64,000 nucleotides of DNA from Youhaiella tibetensis. GTDB lineage: Bacteria; Pseudomonadota; Alphaproteobacteria; Rhizobiales; Devosiaceae. The first letter of the stretch is position 1. The number at the start of each line of letters is the position of its first letter. The position numbers and the translations under genes are program-made. Positions 18,559 to 27,253 of this stretch are shown here, one piece after another. The DNA lies in the NCBI RefSeq assembly GCF_008000755.1, contig NZ_CP041690.1, forward strand, positions 1,551,260-1,615,259. Direction: 5' to 3'. Under the pieces are notes generated by a model. The model ran no database searches. It had not been told where the DNA came from and saw only the letters and a program-made list of their open reading frames with translations.

Positions 18559-19416
18559 ATGTCGAAGGCCATTCTGGAGCGCCTGCGCAGCGACAAGCTG
18601 CGCCAGTCCAATTCGGACAAGCTCATCGCCAACTACATGGAACGCAACATCGCCGAGCTGCCGTTCGAGACGGCGCGCTCGATCGCGGGGCGCGTGGGCG
18701 TGAGCCCGATGACGGTGGGACGCTACCTGCGCCGGCTGGGCTTTGACGGACTGGACGAACTCAAGGCCGAGCTGCGGCGCGGTGGGACGGGTTCCAATCC
18801 CGCCTGGCAGGTCAAGGGCCAGATGGAACGGCTGCAGGCCGACATCAAGGAGGGCAAGCTCCTGGCCGGCCTTATCCAGCAGCAGATGGACAATCTCGGC
18901 CAGATTTACGAGCTGACCGTCGCCCCCGAGTGGCAAAGGGCGGTCGAGACGCTGGTCAGCGCCAGCGAGGTCTACGTCGCCGCCTACCAGAACGTGCGTG
19001 GCATCGCGCAATACTTTGCGGCCCAGCTCTCCTATTCGCGCTCGCGCGTGACCTTTTCGGATGGGCTGAACGGCACCTATGCGGAAATCCTCGACGGATC
19101 GGTGCCGGGCCGGTGCCTGTTCCTTTTCGACGTGCGGCGCTTCGCCTACAAGGCCCGGCCGCTCGCCGAAGCCGCCCGCAAGGCCGGCGTGACCGTGATC
19201 TTCATGACCGACGAGTTCTGCCCCTGGGCCAGCGAAGTCAGCGACATTCCGCTGGTCTTGCCCGGTGCCCACGGGCCACTCTGGGACGGGGCGGCGGCGC
19301 TCACGGCGGTCATGGACCTGCTGATCAGCAATGTCGTGGTGGAAATCGGCCATAGCGCCAGCGAGCGCGTCGACCGGCTCACCCAGTTGCAGGACCAGTT
19401 CGGCGACTTCGAATAG
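18559..19416 (+). CDS. RpiR-family transcriptional regulator
   Basis: 285 residues with an N-terminal HTH_6 domain (ETARSIAGRVGVSPMTVGRYLRRLGFDG) and a C-terminal SIS-like sensor domain (about 125-260). RpiR regulators usually sense phosphosugars; here the neighbour is an amine importer, so the effector is uncertain. The probable target is the inverted repeat between the divergent transport genes. Confidence 0.85.
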   Translation: MSKAILERLRSDKLRQSNSDKLIANYMERNIAELPFETARSIAGRVGVSPMTVGRYLRRLGFDGLDELKAELRRGGTGSNPAWQVKGQMERLQADIKEGKLLAGLIQQQMDNLGQIYELTVAPEWQRAVETLVSASEVYVAAYQNVRGIAQYFAAQLSYSRSRVTFSDGLNGTYAEILDGSVPGRCLFLFDVRRFAYKARPLAEAARKAGVTVIFMTDEFCPWASEVSDIPLVLPGAHGPLWDGAAALTAVMDLLISNVVVEIGHSASERVDRLTQLQDQFGDFE

Positions 19417-19591
19417 CGCGCCCAGGCGCCCCGCAAAATTCTTGGACGCATTGCGTAGTCCTGAGACGGCGTGCCAATCGCGACAATCGCCCCCTTCGCT
19501 ATACTCCTGACGCTACTCGGTAAATGGCAGGCCGCCGCCAGAGGGCTTGCGGTGACCATGCGGGTACTGGCTGAGCAACGGAGTTAACTCG

Positions 19592-19978
19592 ATGTCGTTT
19601 TCCTCGTCCTTCTGGGAATATTTGTGGCTGATCGTCTCCACCTTCTTCTTCATCGCGTACCTGGTGGTGCTGTTCCAGATCATTATCGATCTCTTCCGTG
19701 ACCGCTCCCTTGGCGGCCTCGCCAAGGCGATCTGGGTCATCTTCCTGATCGTCTTCCCGCTCATCACGGCGCTGGTCTACCTGATCGTGCGCGGGGGCGG
19801 CATGGCCGACCGGCAGAACCAACAGGTCAACGAAGCACGCCAGGAGGCGGACGCCTACATCAAGCGCGTGGCCGGCACCAACGCCGCCGACCAGATCGCC
19901 AGCGCCAAGGCGCTGCTCGACAAGGGCACGATCACCCAAGCCGAGTTCGAAAAGCTCAAGGCTAAAGCCCTGGCCTGA
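19592..19978 (+). CDS. PLDc_N/SHOCT small membrane protein
   Basis: 128 residues. Two membrane helices (about 10-30 and 45-67) of the phospholipase D nuclease N-terminal type are followed by a charged helix and a C-terminal SHOCT motif (AKALLDKGTITQAEFEKLKAKAL). Found widely in bacteria; function unknown. Confidence 0.8.
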   Translation: MSFSSSFWEYLWLIVSTFFFIAYLVVLFQIIIDLFRDRSLGGLAKAIWVIFLIVFPLITALVYLIVRGGGMADRQNQQVNEARQEADAYIKRVAGTNAADQIASAKALLDKGTITQAEFEKLKAKALA

Positions 19979-20001
19979 TTGCAAGCTGTTCGACCTCTGC
20001 A

Positions 20002-20034
20002 CAACCGGAGGCCGCCCGCCACGGCCTCCGGTTG
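20002..20034 (+). terminator. Terminator-like hairpin after the SHOCT gene
   Basis: CAACCGGAGGCC and GGCCTCCGGTTG form a perfect 12-bp stem with a 9-base loop, 24 bases after the SHOCT stop. Only a short AT tract follows. Confidence 0.6.
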
Positions 20035-20094
20035 CACAATTGCGATGCGTCCACCGCACTGGCGGATGGAACCGGGCATCACTACCTTGGGCCC

Positions 20095-21225
20095 ATGCGC
20101 CCGAACCCCGATCTTCTCCCCGCACCCGCCAGCGGCATCGCCATCAAGACCGAGATCGTGGTCATCGGCGCGGGGCAGGCGGGGCTTTCCTCGGCCTACC
20201 ACCTGCGCAAGCGCGGGCTCGAGCCGGGGCGCGGCTTCATCGTTCTCGACCAGTCCCCGCAGGCGGGCGGCGCCTGGCAGTTCCGCTGGCCCTCGCTGAC
20301 GCTGAGCACGGTCAACCGCATCCACGACCTGCCGGGACTCTCGTTCGCCGACACCATCGATACCGCCGAAACCCAGGTCGAGGCGGCCGTGGCGGTGCCA
20401 AGGTATTTCGCCGCCTATGAGCAGGCTTTCGATCTGCGGGTGTATCGCCCGGTCAAGGTCGTGGCGGTCTGCGAGCGCGCCGGCCGGCTGCGGGTCGAGA
20501 CGGATCGCGGCAACTTTTCGGCCCGCGGCATCATCAACGCCACCGGCACCTGGGAGACCCCGTTCATCCCGGATTACCCCGGCCGCGACCGGTTCAGGGG
20601 CCGCCAGCTTCACACCAGGGATTACCGCACCGCCGACGAGTTCGCCGGCCAGCACGTGGTAATCGTGGGCGCCGGCATTTCGGCTATCCAGCTTCTCAAC
20701 GAGATATCGGGGGTGACCTCGACCACCTGGGTGACGCGCCGCGAGCCCGTCTTCCGGGACGGCAGCTTCACCGAAGAGGATGGACGGGCCGCCGTTGCCA
20801 TGGTCGAGGAGAGGGTGAGGCACGGACTACCCCCCAACTCGGTGGTCTCGGTGACCGGCCTGCGCAACACCCCCGCCATCGAGGCCATGCGGGCGAGGGG
20901 CGTGCTCAAGCGGCTGCCGATGTTCGCGGAAATCACTAAAGACGGCGTACGCTGGGCCGATGGCGCCTTCCAGCGCGCGGACGTCATCCTCTGGTGCACC
21001 GGCTTCCGCTCCTCGCTCGACCATTTGGCGCCGCTGATGCTGCGCGAACCCAGTGGCGGCATCACCATGACCGGTCGACTGGCGACCCAGGTCCTCAAGG
21101 ATCCGCGCGTGCACCTGGTCGGCTACGGCCCCTCCGCCTCCACCATCGGCGCCAACCGCGCCGGCAGCGCGGCAGCGGCGGAACTGATGGGTTGGCTGGG
21201 GCTTCCCGAGGCCGCGCCACATTGA
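20095..21225 (+). CDS. FAD-dependent monooxygenase of the FMO/Baeyer-Villiger type
   Basis: 376 residues from ATG 20095; an ATG at 20032 is in frame but sits inside a hairpin. The FAD site VVIGAGQAGLSSAYHL is near residue 20, the NADPH site VVIVGAGISAIQLL in the middle. Between them FRGRQLHTRDY fits the flavin monooxygenase fingerprint FxGxxxHxxxY. It probably oxygenates a small substrate using NADPH. Substrate unknown and no operon partners. Confidence 0.8.
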   Translation: MRPNPDLLPAPASGIAIKTEIVVIGAGQAGLSSAYHLRKRGLEPGRGFIVLDQSPQAGGAWQFRWPSLTLSTVNRIHDLPGLSFADTIDTAETQVEAAVAVPRYFAAYEQAFDLRVYRPVKVVAVCERAGRLRVETDRGNFSARGIINATGTWETPFIPDYPGRDRFRGRQLHTRDYRTADEFAGQHVVIVGAGISAIQLLNEISGVTSTTWVTRREPVFRDGSFTEEDGRAAVAMVEERVRHGLPPNSVVSVTGLRNTPAIEAMRARGVLKRLPMFAEITKDGVRWADGAFQRADVILWCTGFRSSLDHLAPLMLREPSGGITMTGRLATQVLKDPRVHLVGYGPSASTIGANRAGSAAAAELMGWLGLPEAAPH

Positions 21226-21423
21226 GACACCGGGCCAACAACACGGACGCCGAGCCAATCGCGGCGCGGGGGAAGCGGGGTAGTGTCGGCGGGTCAGGCG
21301 TGAGTGGGACGGTTCGGTGCAGTATCGCGGCGGTGAGCAAAGGGCACGGAGACCATCGGTTCCACCTCCGTACCCCATCGACGCGATAAGCCGTTCCGCG
21401 CGTTGCCGAATGGGGCGCGACCG

Positions 21424-22119
21424 ATGAGTACGCATTCCGCGTTCTCCGGTGCCGCCGCGCCTGGCGCACCCGGCCCGGCGGGGTCCCCCCTCGAAACCAT
21501 CGTCTACGACGTGCTGGCGCGCCTGCAGGCGGTGGCCGAAAAACCCGATGCCCGGATCACCTGCAACAGCCTGATCGAACTGCTCGGGCCCAAGTCGCAC
21601 GTGCTGGCGATCATGATCTTCTCGGTGCTCAATCTCCTGCCGGGGCCGCCGGGCTATAGCGTCGTGATCGGGCTGGCCATCATGGCCTTCGCCGTCATGA
21701 TGCTGGCCGGCGCACAGATCCGGCTCTGGGCCTTCGTCGGCGACCGCAGGCTGCCGCTCGGGCTCATGCTCAAGCTGCTCGAGTTCCTCGCCAGGTTCAC
21801 CCGCATCATCTCCCGCCTGTCGAGACCGCGCATCACCTGGATGGCCTCACGCCCCGTGATGCCGTTCATCGCCGTCTTCGCGTTCCTCATGGGCGTGTTC
21901 ATGCTGGTGCCGATTCCGTTCACGAACACGCTCCCGTCGCTCGGACTGGCCATCATCTGCGTGGGCATCCTCAACAAGGACGGGCTGGCGATGCTCATGG
22001 GCATCGTCATCGGCCTCATCGGAGCCTGGCTGCTGGCCTTCTGCCTGTGGATAGTGTTCGTCGTCGGCATCGCGGTCGGCGAGGCGGTGGTCGAGGAAGT
22101 CGAACAGCTCCACTTCTAG
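21424..22119 (+). CDS. exoD: ExoD-family membrane protein
   Basis: 231 residues. After a polar N-terminus comes the conserved ITCNSLIELLGPKSHVLAI and FSVLNLLPGPPGYS, then several membrane helices. ExoD of rhizobia affects exopolysaccharide production and alkali tolerance; its biochemical role is unknown. The stop codon interlocks with that of the small gene on the other strand in CTAG at 22116-22119. Confidence 0.85.
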   Translation: MSTHSAFSGAAAPGAPGPAGSPLETIVYDVLARLQAVAEKPDARITCNSLIELLGPKSHVLAIMIFSVLNLLPGPPGYSVVIGLAIMAFAVMMLAGAQIRLWAFVGDRRLPLGLMLKLLEFLARFTRIISRLSRPRITWMASRPVMPFIAVFAFLMGVFMLVPIPFTNTLPSLGLAIICVGILNKDGLAMLMGIVIGLIGAWLLAFCLWIVFVVGIAVGEAVVEEVEQLHF

Positions 22120-22244
22120 AAGTGGTGGTCGATCGGCTTCTGCTCGAGACCGCGGGTCTGGAGCATGCCCCAGCCGATGAAGGACAACAGCAGCACGAAA
22201 ACGATGATAACGCCGGTGAGATACCAGGCTTCGGTCGGGGTCAT
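22116..22244 (-). CDS. 42-residue membrane peptide
   Basis: Starts at the ATG at 22244, with AAGGAGG 5-6 bases before it. One membrane helix (WYLTGVIIVFVLLLSFIGWGML) and a short basic/histidine tail ending DHHF. The strong ribosome site and the exact CTAG stop overlap with exoD support a real gene. Function unknown. Confidence 0.65.
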   Translation of the reverse strand: MTPTEAWYLTGVIIVFVLLLSFIGWGMLQTRGLEQKPIDHHF

Positions 22245-22370
22245 TCCTGCCTCCTTGAAAAGGCGCGCCCTCATTTGTCCGTAACGGGCGCCGGGCCCGC
22301 TTCGTTCCTGCACTAGCTTTGTTCTCTTTTTGTGCTAACCTCGGGCGATATCTATCGAGGACTTTTCGGC

Positions 22371-23624
22371 ATGGCCCAGCGGGCTGGCAGCGCGGACCTT
22401 CCATTGCACCACGGGCACGTGCCGCGCTGGCTGAGCCAGCGCATGGCGCGGCTGGGGGCGGTGGTAACCCAGGCGATCGTCCATGAATACGGGCGCGACG
22501 AGTTCCTGCGGCGTCTGTCCCACCCCTTCTGGTTCCAGTCCTTCGGGGCGGTGATGGGGATGGATTGGCATTCCTCGGGCATCACCACCAGCGTCATCGG
22601 GGCGCTCAAGCGCGGCCTCGCCCCGCTCGAGGGCGAACTGGGCCTGCATGTCTGCGGCGGCCGTGGCAAGCACTCGCGCGAAACGCCGGGCGAACTCATT
22701 CGCATCGGCCAGCGCAAGGGCTTCGATGGCGAGCAACTGGCCCGGTCGAGCCGGCTCGTCGCCAAGGTCGACAGCGCCGCCGTGCAGGATGGGTTCGACC
22801 TTTACCTCCACGGGTTCATCGTTGCCGATGACGGCAAGTGGGTGGTGGTGCAGCAGGGCATGAAGGGCGATGCCCGCCAGGCGCGGCGCTACCATTGGCT
22901 GTCCGAGGGGCTCGAGAGCTTTCTCGATGATCCGCACGCGGCCATCGACGGCAAGCGGCAGGGCAACATCGTCAACCTGGCGGATCACCGCGCGCAGGCT
23001 TCGCGGCGGGCGCAGGTGGAAATGCTCGGCTCGCTCGGGCCGGACGGTATCGTGGCCGAGGTCGGGCGCATCGAAGGGCGGCCTGTGGAAGCCGAGGCGC
23101 CGGCCCAGCCCATGCTGCCGCACCTGGTGATGCCCGAGCACCACGACGTGCGGCCCAAGGACGTGATGCTGCGCCGCCTGCACGGCGCGCTTGCGGCTGC
23201 CGCCGACACGGCGCCCGGCGATTTCACCGAGCTGCTGCTGGTGCCCGGCGTGGGTGCGCGCACGGTCAAGTCGCTGGCGATGGTGGCCGAGGTGATCCAT
23301 GGCGCGCCGCATCGCTTCGCCGATCCCGCACGCTTCTCGATGGCGCACGGCGGCAAGGACGGTCATCCGTTCCCGGTGCCGCTCAAAGTCTATGACGAGA
23401 CCATCAAGGTGCTCAAATCCGCCGTCGGCAAGGCGCGGCTGGGCAACGAGGAGGAAATGGCGGCGATCCGCCGGCTCGACGCGCAGGCGCGGCGCCTCGA
23501 AGGCACGGCAACCGGGCCTTCGCTCGACGCCTTCATCGCCGAGGAACGCCGGCTCTCCCCGCTCTATGGCGGACGGACGGTGATGGACGATGTGTCTCCC
23601 AATCGGGCCAGGAAGGGCGCGTGA
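22371..23624 (+). CDS. DUF763 protein
   Basis: 417 residues from the ATG at 22371 (MAQRAGSADLPLHHGHVPRWL), which matches the usual DUF763 N-terminus. Conserved features include HVCGGRGKHSRETP and YHWLSEG in the first half and a helical segment LLLVPGVGARTVKSLAMVAEV that looks like a helix-hairpin-helix DNA-binding element. The family has been suggested to bind or cut nucleic acid, but this is unproven. The DUF488 gene follows after 9 bases. Confidence 0.8.
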   Translation: MAQRAGSADLPLHHGHVPRWLSQRMARLGAVVTQAIVHEYGRDEFLRRLSHPFWFQSFGAVMGMDWHSSGITTSVIGALKRGLAPLEGELGLHVCGGRGKHSRETPGELIRIGQRKGFDGEQLARSSRLVAKVDSAAVQDGFDLYLHGFIVADDGKWVVVQQGMKGDARQARRYHWLSEGLESFLDDPHAAIDGKRQGNIVNLADHRAQASRRAQVEMLGSLGPDGIVAEVGRIEGRPVEAEAPAQPMLPHLVMPEHHDVRPKDVMLRRLHGALAAAADTAPGDFTELLLVPGVGARTVKSLAMVAEVIHGAPHRFADPARFSMAHGGKDGHPFPVPLKVYDETIKVLKSAVGKARLGNEEEMAAIRRLDAQARRLEGTATGPSLDAFIAEERRLSPLYGGRTVMDDVSPNRARKGA

Positions 23625-23633
23625 GGAGGGGCG

Positions 23634-23990
23634 TTGGCGGGCATCATCACCACCAGACGAGTCTACGATCCGGCCGAAGCCGGCGACGGCTTGCGCGTTC
23701 TGGTGGACCGCCTCTGGCCGCGCGGCCTGCGCAAGGAAGATGCCCGTCTCGACCACTGGCTGCGCGTTGTGGCGCCCTCGAACGAGTTGCGAAAATGGTT
23801 CGGCCACGACCCGGCGCGATGGGAGGAATTCAAGCGGCGCTACGCGGAGGAGCTTGCGGGCAATCCCGCGCTGGCCGACCTCGAGAACCTGGTTCGGCAG
23901 GGCCACGTGACGCTGCTCTACGGGGCCCATGACCGGGACCACAACCAGGCCGTGGCGCTGGCCGCCTATCTGCGCTCGCGCTCAGGCTGA
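23634..23990 (+). CDS. DUF488 protein
   Basis: 118 residues, full length for the family. Conserved RVLVDRLWPRGL, and KWFGHDPARWEEFKRRY are present, with a late LLYGAHDRDHNQAVAL. A TTG start at 23634 is chosen because GAGGAGGGG lies directly upstream. Co-transcribed with the DUF763 gene. Function unknown. Its stop overlaps the 3' end of the LacI gene on the other strand by 9 bases. Confidence 0.85.
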   Translation: MAGIITTRRVYDPAEAGDGLRVLVDRLWPRGLRKEDARLDHWLRVVAPSNELRKWFGHDPARWEEFKRRYAEELAGNPALADLENLVRQGHVTLLYGAHDRDHNQAVALAAYLRSRSG

Positions 23991-24986
23991 ATCGAGGGCG
24001 TGGAGGACGCAGGGCACGGTTTCCGAGCGCGGCGGCCCGTCATACTTGCGCTCGATGCGTTCGAGCAGCATGGCAATGGCCCGCTCCGCCAGCGTCGAGA
24101 TCGGAGCGCCGACCCGCGTCAGGCGCGGCCGGACATATTCGAACTGCGGATCGTCGCCGAACACGGCGACCGCGATGTCGGACGGCACCGCGACGCCGCG
24201 ATCATAGAGCTCTGCGAGCCCACCCGAGGCCATCAGGTAGTTGGAAAAGAAGATCGCGCTCGGCCGTTCGCCTGCCGGCTTTGCAAGAACCCACTCCACC
24301 GCCGCCTGACCGGAGGGCGGTAGGTAGGAGCCCTCGAAGCGCAGGTCCACCGGCGTTTCCACGCCGTTGTCGCGCAGTCCCTGCTCGAAGCCGGCCGCGC
24401 GCGACATTGCTTCCTTGAAGGCCGAAGGTCCGGTGACGAGCGCGACGCGCTTGTGGCCCTTGGCGGCGAGGTAGGCCCCCATCTGGTAGCCACCGCCGAA
24501 ATCGTCGATCTCGACACTGTCGACCGCCTTGCTGGGCAGGTGGCCGATAAAGGCGGCCGGCATGTCCAGATCAGCCAGCGCATCGTGCATGCCGTGCAGG
24601 GCGAAGTCGCCGATGATCACGCCATCGACCCGCTTATGCGAGATCTGCCGCAGGTAGTCGCGCACGTGCTCGGTGGAATGGCCGCCCGGTACATCGGTGT
24701 TGAGGATGAGGGTGTCGATCCCCGCTTCCTCGAGCGCCAGCTGCGCGGTCTTGACCAGGTGCGTGTAGAAGGGGTTGCGGATGTCCGGAATAAGGGTGGC
24801 GACGACATTGGTGCGCCCTGTGCGAAGGCTCTTGGCCTGGGGGTTAGGCACATAACCAAGCTCGGCGATCGCCGCCTCGACGCGCTCGCGCAGCGGCTTG
24901 GAAACGCGGTCCGCATGATTGAGCACGTGGGACACCGTGGTCCGCGACACGCCTGCTCGCTGGGCAACTTTGAGGATTGTCGTCAT
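23982..24986 (-). CDS. LacI-family regulator, paralogue of the one at 50596
   Basis: 334 residues. The N-terminal HTH (VAQRAGVSRTTVSHVLNHA) and hinge are followed by a periplasmic-binding-type sugar sensor. The protein is close in sequence to and exactly as long as the LacI protein at 50596-51600, and the DNA-reading helix region is identical. A tandem operator like that of the other copy lies 60 bases upstream. It no longer has an intact target next to it: only a gene remnant follows divergently. It probably acts on its own promoter and perhaps the 45-51 kb operon. Confidence 0.9.
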   Translation of the reverse strand: MTTILKVAQRAGVSRTTVSHVLNHADRVSKPLRERVEAAIAELGYVPNPQAKSLRTGRTNVVATLIPDIRNPFYTHLVKTAQLALEEAGIDTLILNTDVPGGHSTEHVRDYLRQISHKRVDGVIIGDFALHGMHDALADLDMPAAFIGHLPSKAVDSVEIDDFGGGYQMGAYLAAKGHKRVALVTGPSAFKEAMSRAAGFEQGLRDNGVETPVDLRFEGSYLPPSGQAAVEWVLAKPAGERPSAIFFSNYLMASGGLAELYDRGVAVPSDIAVAVFGDDPQFEYVRPRLTRVGAPISTLAERAIAMLLERIERKYDGPPRSETVPCVLHALDSA

Positions 24987-25046
24987 AGCAAGCTCGTAGC
25001 ACCCCCGGGAACGGCGCGCAAACGATGCTAACGTTGTCGCTGAATT

Positions 25047-25070
25047 GATTTGTGAATTGATTTGCAAATG
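25047..25070. promoter_or_regulatory. Tandem LacI operator
   Basis: Two adjacent 12-mers, GATTTGTGAATT and GATTTGCAAATG; the second has the perfect palindrome ATTTGCAAAT, the first is degenerate. It is upstream of the LacI gene ending at 23982. The same arrangement occurs at 51628-51651 before its paralogue. Confidence 0.6.
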
Positions 25071-25084
25071 CATTCTTGCTTGTT

Positions 25085-25297
25085 ATGGTCACACTGTTTC
25101 GCGAAGTGGCATCAGACCGCAGGCGAGGCGATCCGTGGGGAGAAGCGATCGAGCTGGTGAGCGGCGAGGACTATGCCCAGATCTACGGCGCGTTCATGAC
25201 CCCGTCCTGGATCTCGGCGGACGGCCGCAGCTTCTATTTCGTCATGAGCCAGTTCGGGCCCTACAACGCCTATGTGATGAAGGCGACGCTGCGCTAG
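25085..25297 (+). pseudogene. C-terminal remnant of a DUF4185-type protein
   Basis: The 70 codons end in DYAQIYGAFMTPSWIS and YFVMSQFGPYNAYVMKATLR, which look like the last strands of a DUF4185-type beta-propeller/glycosidase-like protein, normally 300 or more residues. The front is missing and the ORF begins just behind the LacI operator. A deletion that removed most of a formerly LacI-controlled gene would explain this. Its stop interlocks with the next LacI gene in CTAG at 25294-25297. Confidence 0.6.
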
Positions 25298-26289
25298 CGG
25301 GGTGCGGGCCCCGTGGTCTCGCGCACCACTACGTGGGTTTCCAGCATGTAGCGCACGTCGCGGATGGCGCCGTTGTTGAGCATGTCCATAAGGAGGGAGA
25401 AGGCAGCCTTGCCGGCCTCGACCGAACGGTTCGAGACCGTGGTCAGCGGCGGATAGGTTGCCGCCCCCAGGACGTCGTCGCACCCGACGACGCTGAAGGC
25501 TTGGGGGACCTTGAGACCCGCTTCGCTCAGCCCGGCGAGAATGCCCTGCGCCATGAGGTCATCGAAGGCGACGACGGCGGTGGCGCCGGACTTGATAATG
25601 GCGGGGACCGCGTCGCGTCCGGCCTGGAACGAAGGCACGGTGGCGGCGATCGTCTGCACCTGGAGCCCGAGCGCGGTGGCCGACTTGCGGACGGCGGAGC
25701 GGCGCTGCGCATTGGACCAGGAACTGGAGGGGCCCGAGACGTAGACCAGCGACTTGTGGCCAAGCTCGGCGAGGTGCGCGACGGCCTCGCTGACGCCCGA
25801 GCCGCTGTCGATGAGAATGCGGGGGATTCCTTCCACATCGCGGTTGATGAGCACGAGCGGGCGCAGCGCGGCATGGGCGCGGATATGGTCGTCCGAAAGG
25901 CGCGAGGAGGCGAGGATCAGGCCCTCGACCTGGCCGGAAAAGCGGCCGACGAGCTTGTCTTCCTGCTTGGCCTTCTCGTCGGAATTGCCCAGGAAGACGC
26001 AGAAATCGAAGCGATCGGCCTCCATCTGCGCGGCGCGGATGAGGGGAGGGAAGAAGGGGTTGGCGACGTCCGGGACGATCAGCGCCACATTGCCGTGCCG
26101 CCCGGTCGAAAGGGCGCGCGCCGTATGGTTGGGCACGTAGCCCAGTTCGTCCGCGACCTGGAGAATGCGCTGCACCGTCTGCGGGCTGAGCATGTCGGGC
26201 TTGGTGAAAGCACGCGAAACGCTCGAACGGGCGACTCCGGCGGCCTTGGCCACCTGGCTGATCGTCACTCCGTCCCGACGTTCGGTCAT
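25294..26289 (-). CDS. LacI-family regulator of the amino sugar/hexuronate operon
   Basis: 331 residues from the ATG at 26289. HTH ISQVAKAAGVARSSVSRAF at the N-terminus, then a sugar-binding sensor with IDSGSGVSEAVAHLAELGHK and CDDVLGAATYPPLTTV. Divergent from the nagB-type gene; the two palindromes with core GCAACCGGTTGC at 26373 and 30470 are its probable operators. The effector would be the imported sugar or a breakdown product. Confidence 0.9.
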   Translation of the reverse strand: MTERRDGVTISQVAKAAGVARSSVSRAFTKPDMLSPQTVQRILQVADELGYVPNHTARALSTGRHGNVALIVPDVANPFFPPLIRAAQMEADRFDFCVFLGNSDEKAKQEDKLVGRFSGQVEGLILASSRLSDDHIRAHAALRPLVLINRDVEGIPRILIDSGSGVSEAVAHLAELGHKSLVYVSGPSSSWSNAQRRSAVRKSATALGLQVQTIAATVPSFQAGRDAVPAIIKSGATAVVAFDDLMAQGILAGLSEAGLKVPQAFSVVGCDDVLGAATYPPLTTVSNRSVEAGKAAFSLLMDMLNNGAIRDVRYMLETHVVVRETTGPAPR

Positions 26290-26367
26290 CGTCGCCCCAC
26301 GATTCGATAGATTTCGCCCACGAAATCCGGCGGCAACAAAGCATGGCGGGAGAACCGCCGCAACAGC

Positions 26368-26396
26368 TTGACATGCAACCGGTTGCATTAAATAGT
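26368..26396 (+). promoter_or_regulatory. Promoter with LacI palindrome before the nagB-type gene
   Basis: TTGACA at 26368-26373 runs straight into the 16-bp perfect palindrome ATGCAACCGGTTGCAT (26373-26388); a weak -10 (AATAGT, 26391-26396) follows at 17-bp spacing. A LacI-family protein bound here would block RNA polymerase directly. Confidence 0.7.
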
Positions 26397-26464
26397 CCAT
26401 GCACGTTTCCGACGCCAGGGGCCAGCGCGGCCCGCAAGGCGTCTTTCGCATACTGGAGTTGGTT

Positions 26465-27253
26465 TTGAGCTCGACTGTCGCCACCCGCCCCCAGAACCAG
26501 GCCCTTCGCCGCGTGGAGCGGCTGAAAGTCCTGAGCTTTCCGACCCGAGGGGAGATGGGCGCCGCCGGCGCGCGCGACGTCGCGGCGGCCCTGATCGAGC
26601 GCCTGGCCGCGCAGCCCGAAGTGCGCATGATCTTTGCGGCGGCCCCGAGCCAGGCCGACATGCTCGCGGCGCTTTGCGCCGTACCCGGGATCGACTGGAC
26701 CCGCGTCACCGCCTTCCACATGGACGAGTATATCGGGCTGCCTGCCGGCGCTCCCGAGCGCTTTGCGAGCTGGCTGGATGCTCATGTCTTCTCGCGCCTG
26801 CCGTTCAAGGCGGTGCATCGCATCGTGCCGGAGCCCGATGCCGAGGCGGAAGTGGCGCGCTACGCGGCCCTTCTCAACGAAGCCCCGATCGACTTCATCT
26901 GCCTGGGGATCGGCGTCAACGGACACATCGCCTTCAACGACCCGCCGGTGGCCGACTTCAACGATCCGCTCGACGTCAAGGTCGTGGTTCTGGACGATAT
27001 CTGCCGCCAGCAGCAGGTCGATGACGACTGCTTCGAGCGCTTCGAGGATGTGCCCGAGCGCGCGGTGACGCTGACCATCCCGCGCCTGCTGCGCGCCGGA
27101 AGGCTCTTCTGCGTGGTGCCCGGCAGCGCCAAGCGCGCCGCAGTCGAAGCGACCCTGCGCGGTCCTGTCACAACCGATTGCCCGGCAAGCATCTTGCGCC
27201 AGCACCCCGATTGCACGCTTTACCTGGATGCGGAGTCCGATCCTGATGCCTGA
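26465..27253 (+). CDS. Glucosamine-6-phosphate deaminase-type protein
   Basis: About 262 residues if the TTG at 26465 is used; TGGAG lies 7 bases before it. An ATG at 26399 is in frame but sits directly on the promoter. NagB-family motifs are clear: FHMDEYIGL and LGIGVNGHIAFNDPP, with active-site acid and histidine. The reaction is GlcN-6-P to fructose-6-P plus ammonia, the step after NagA, which is encoded two genes on. Overlaps the SIS gene by 8 bases. Confidence 0.82.
   Translation: MSSTVATRPQNQALRRVERLKVLSFPTRGEMGAAGARDVAAALIERLAAQPEVRMIFAAAPSQADMLAALCAVPGIDWTRVTAFHMDEYIGLPAGAPERFASWLDAHVFSRLPFKAVHRIVPEPDAEAEVARYAALLNEAPIDFICLGIGVNGHIAFNDPPVADFNDPLDVKVVVLDDICRQQQVDDDCFERFEDVPERAVTLTIPRLLRAGRLFCVVPGSAKRAAVEATLRGPVTTDCPASILRQHPDCTLYLDAESDPDA

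Noticed and set aside
21226-21423. Possible gene or RNA in the 198-base gap before exoD
   Set aside because: I saw no convincing ORF, hairpin pair or tRNA-like fold; only the leader of exoD is likely here.
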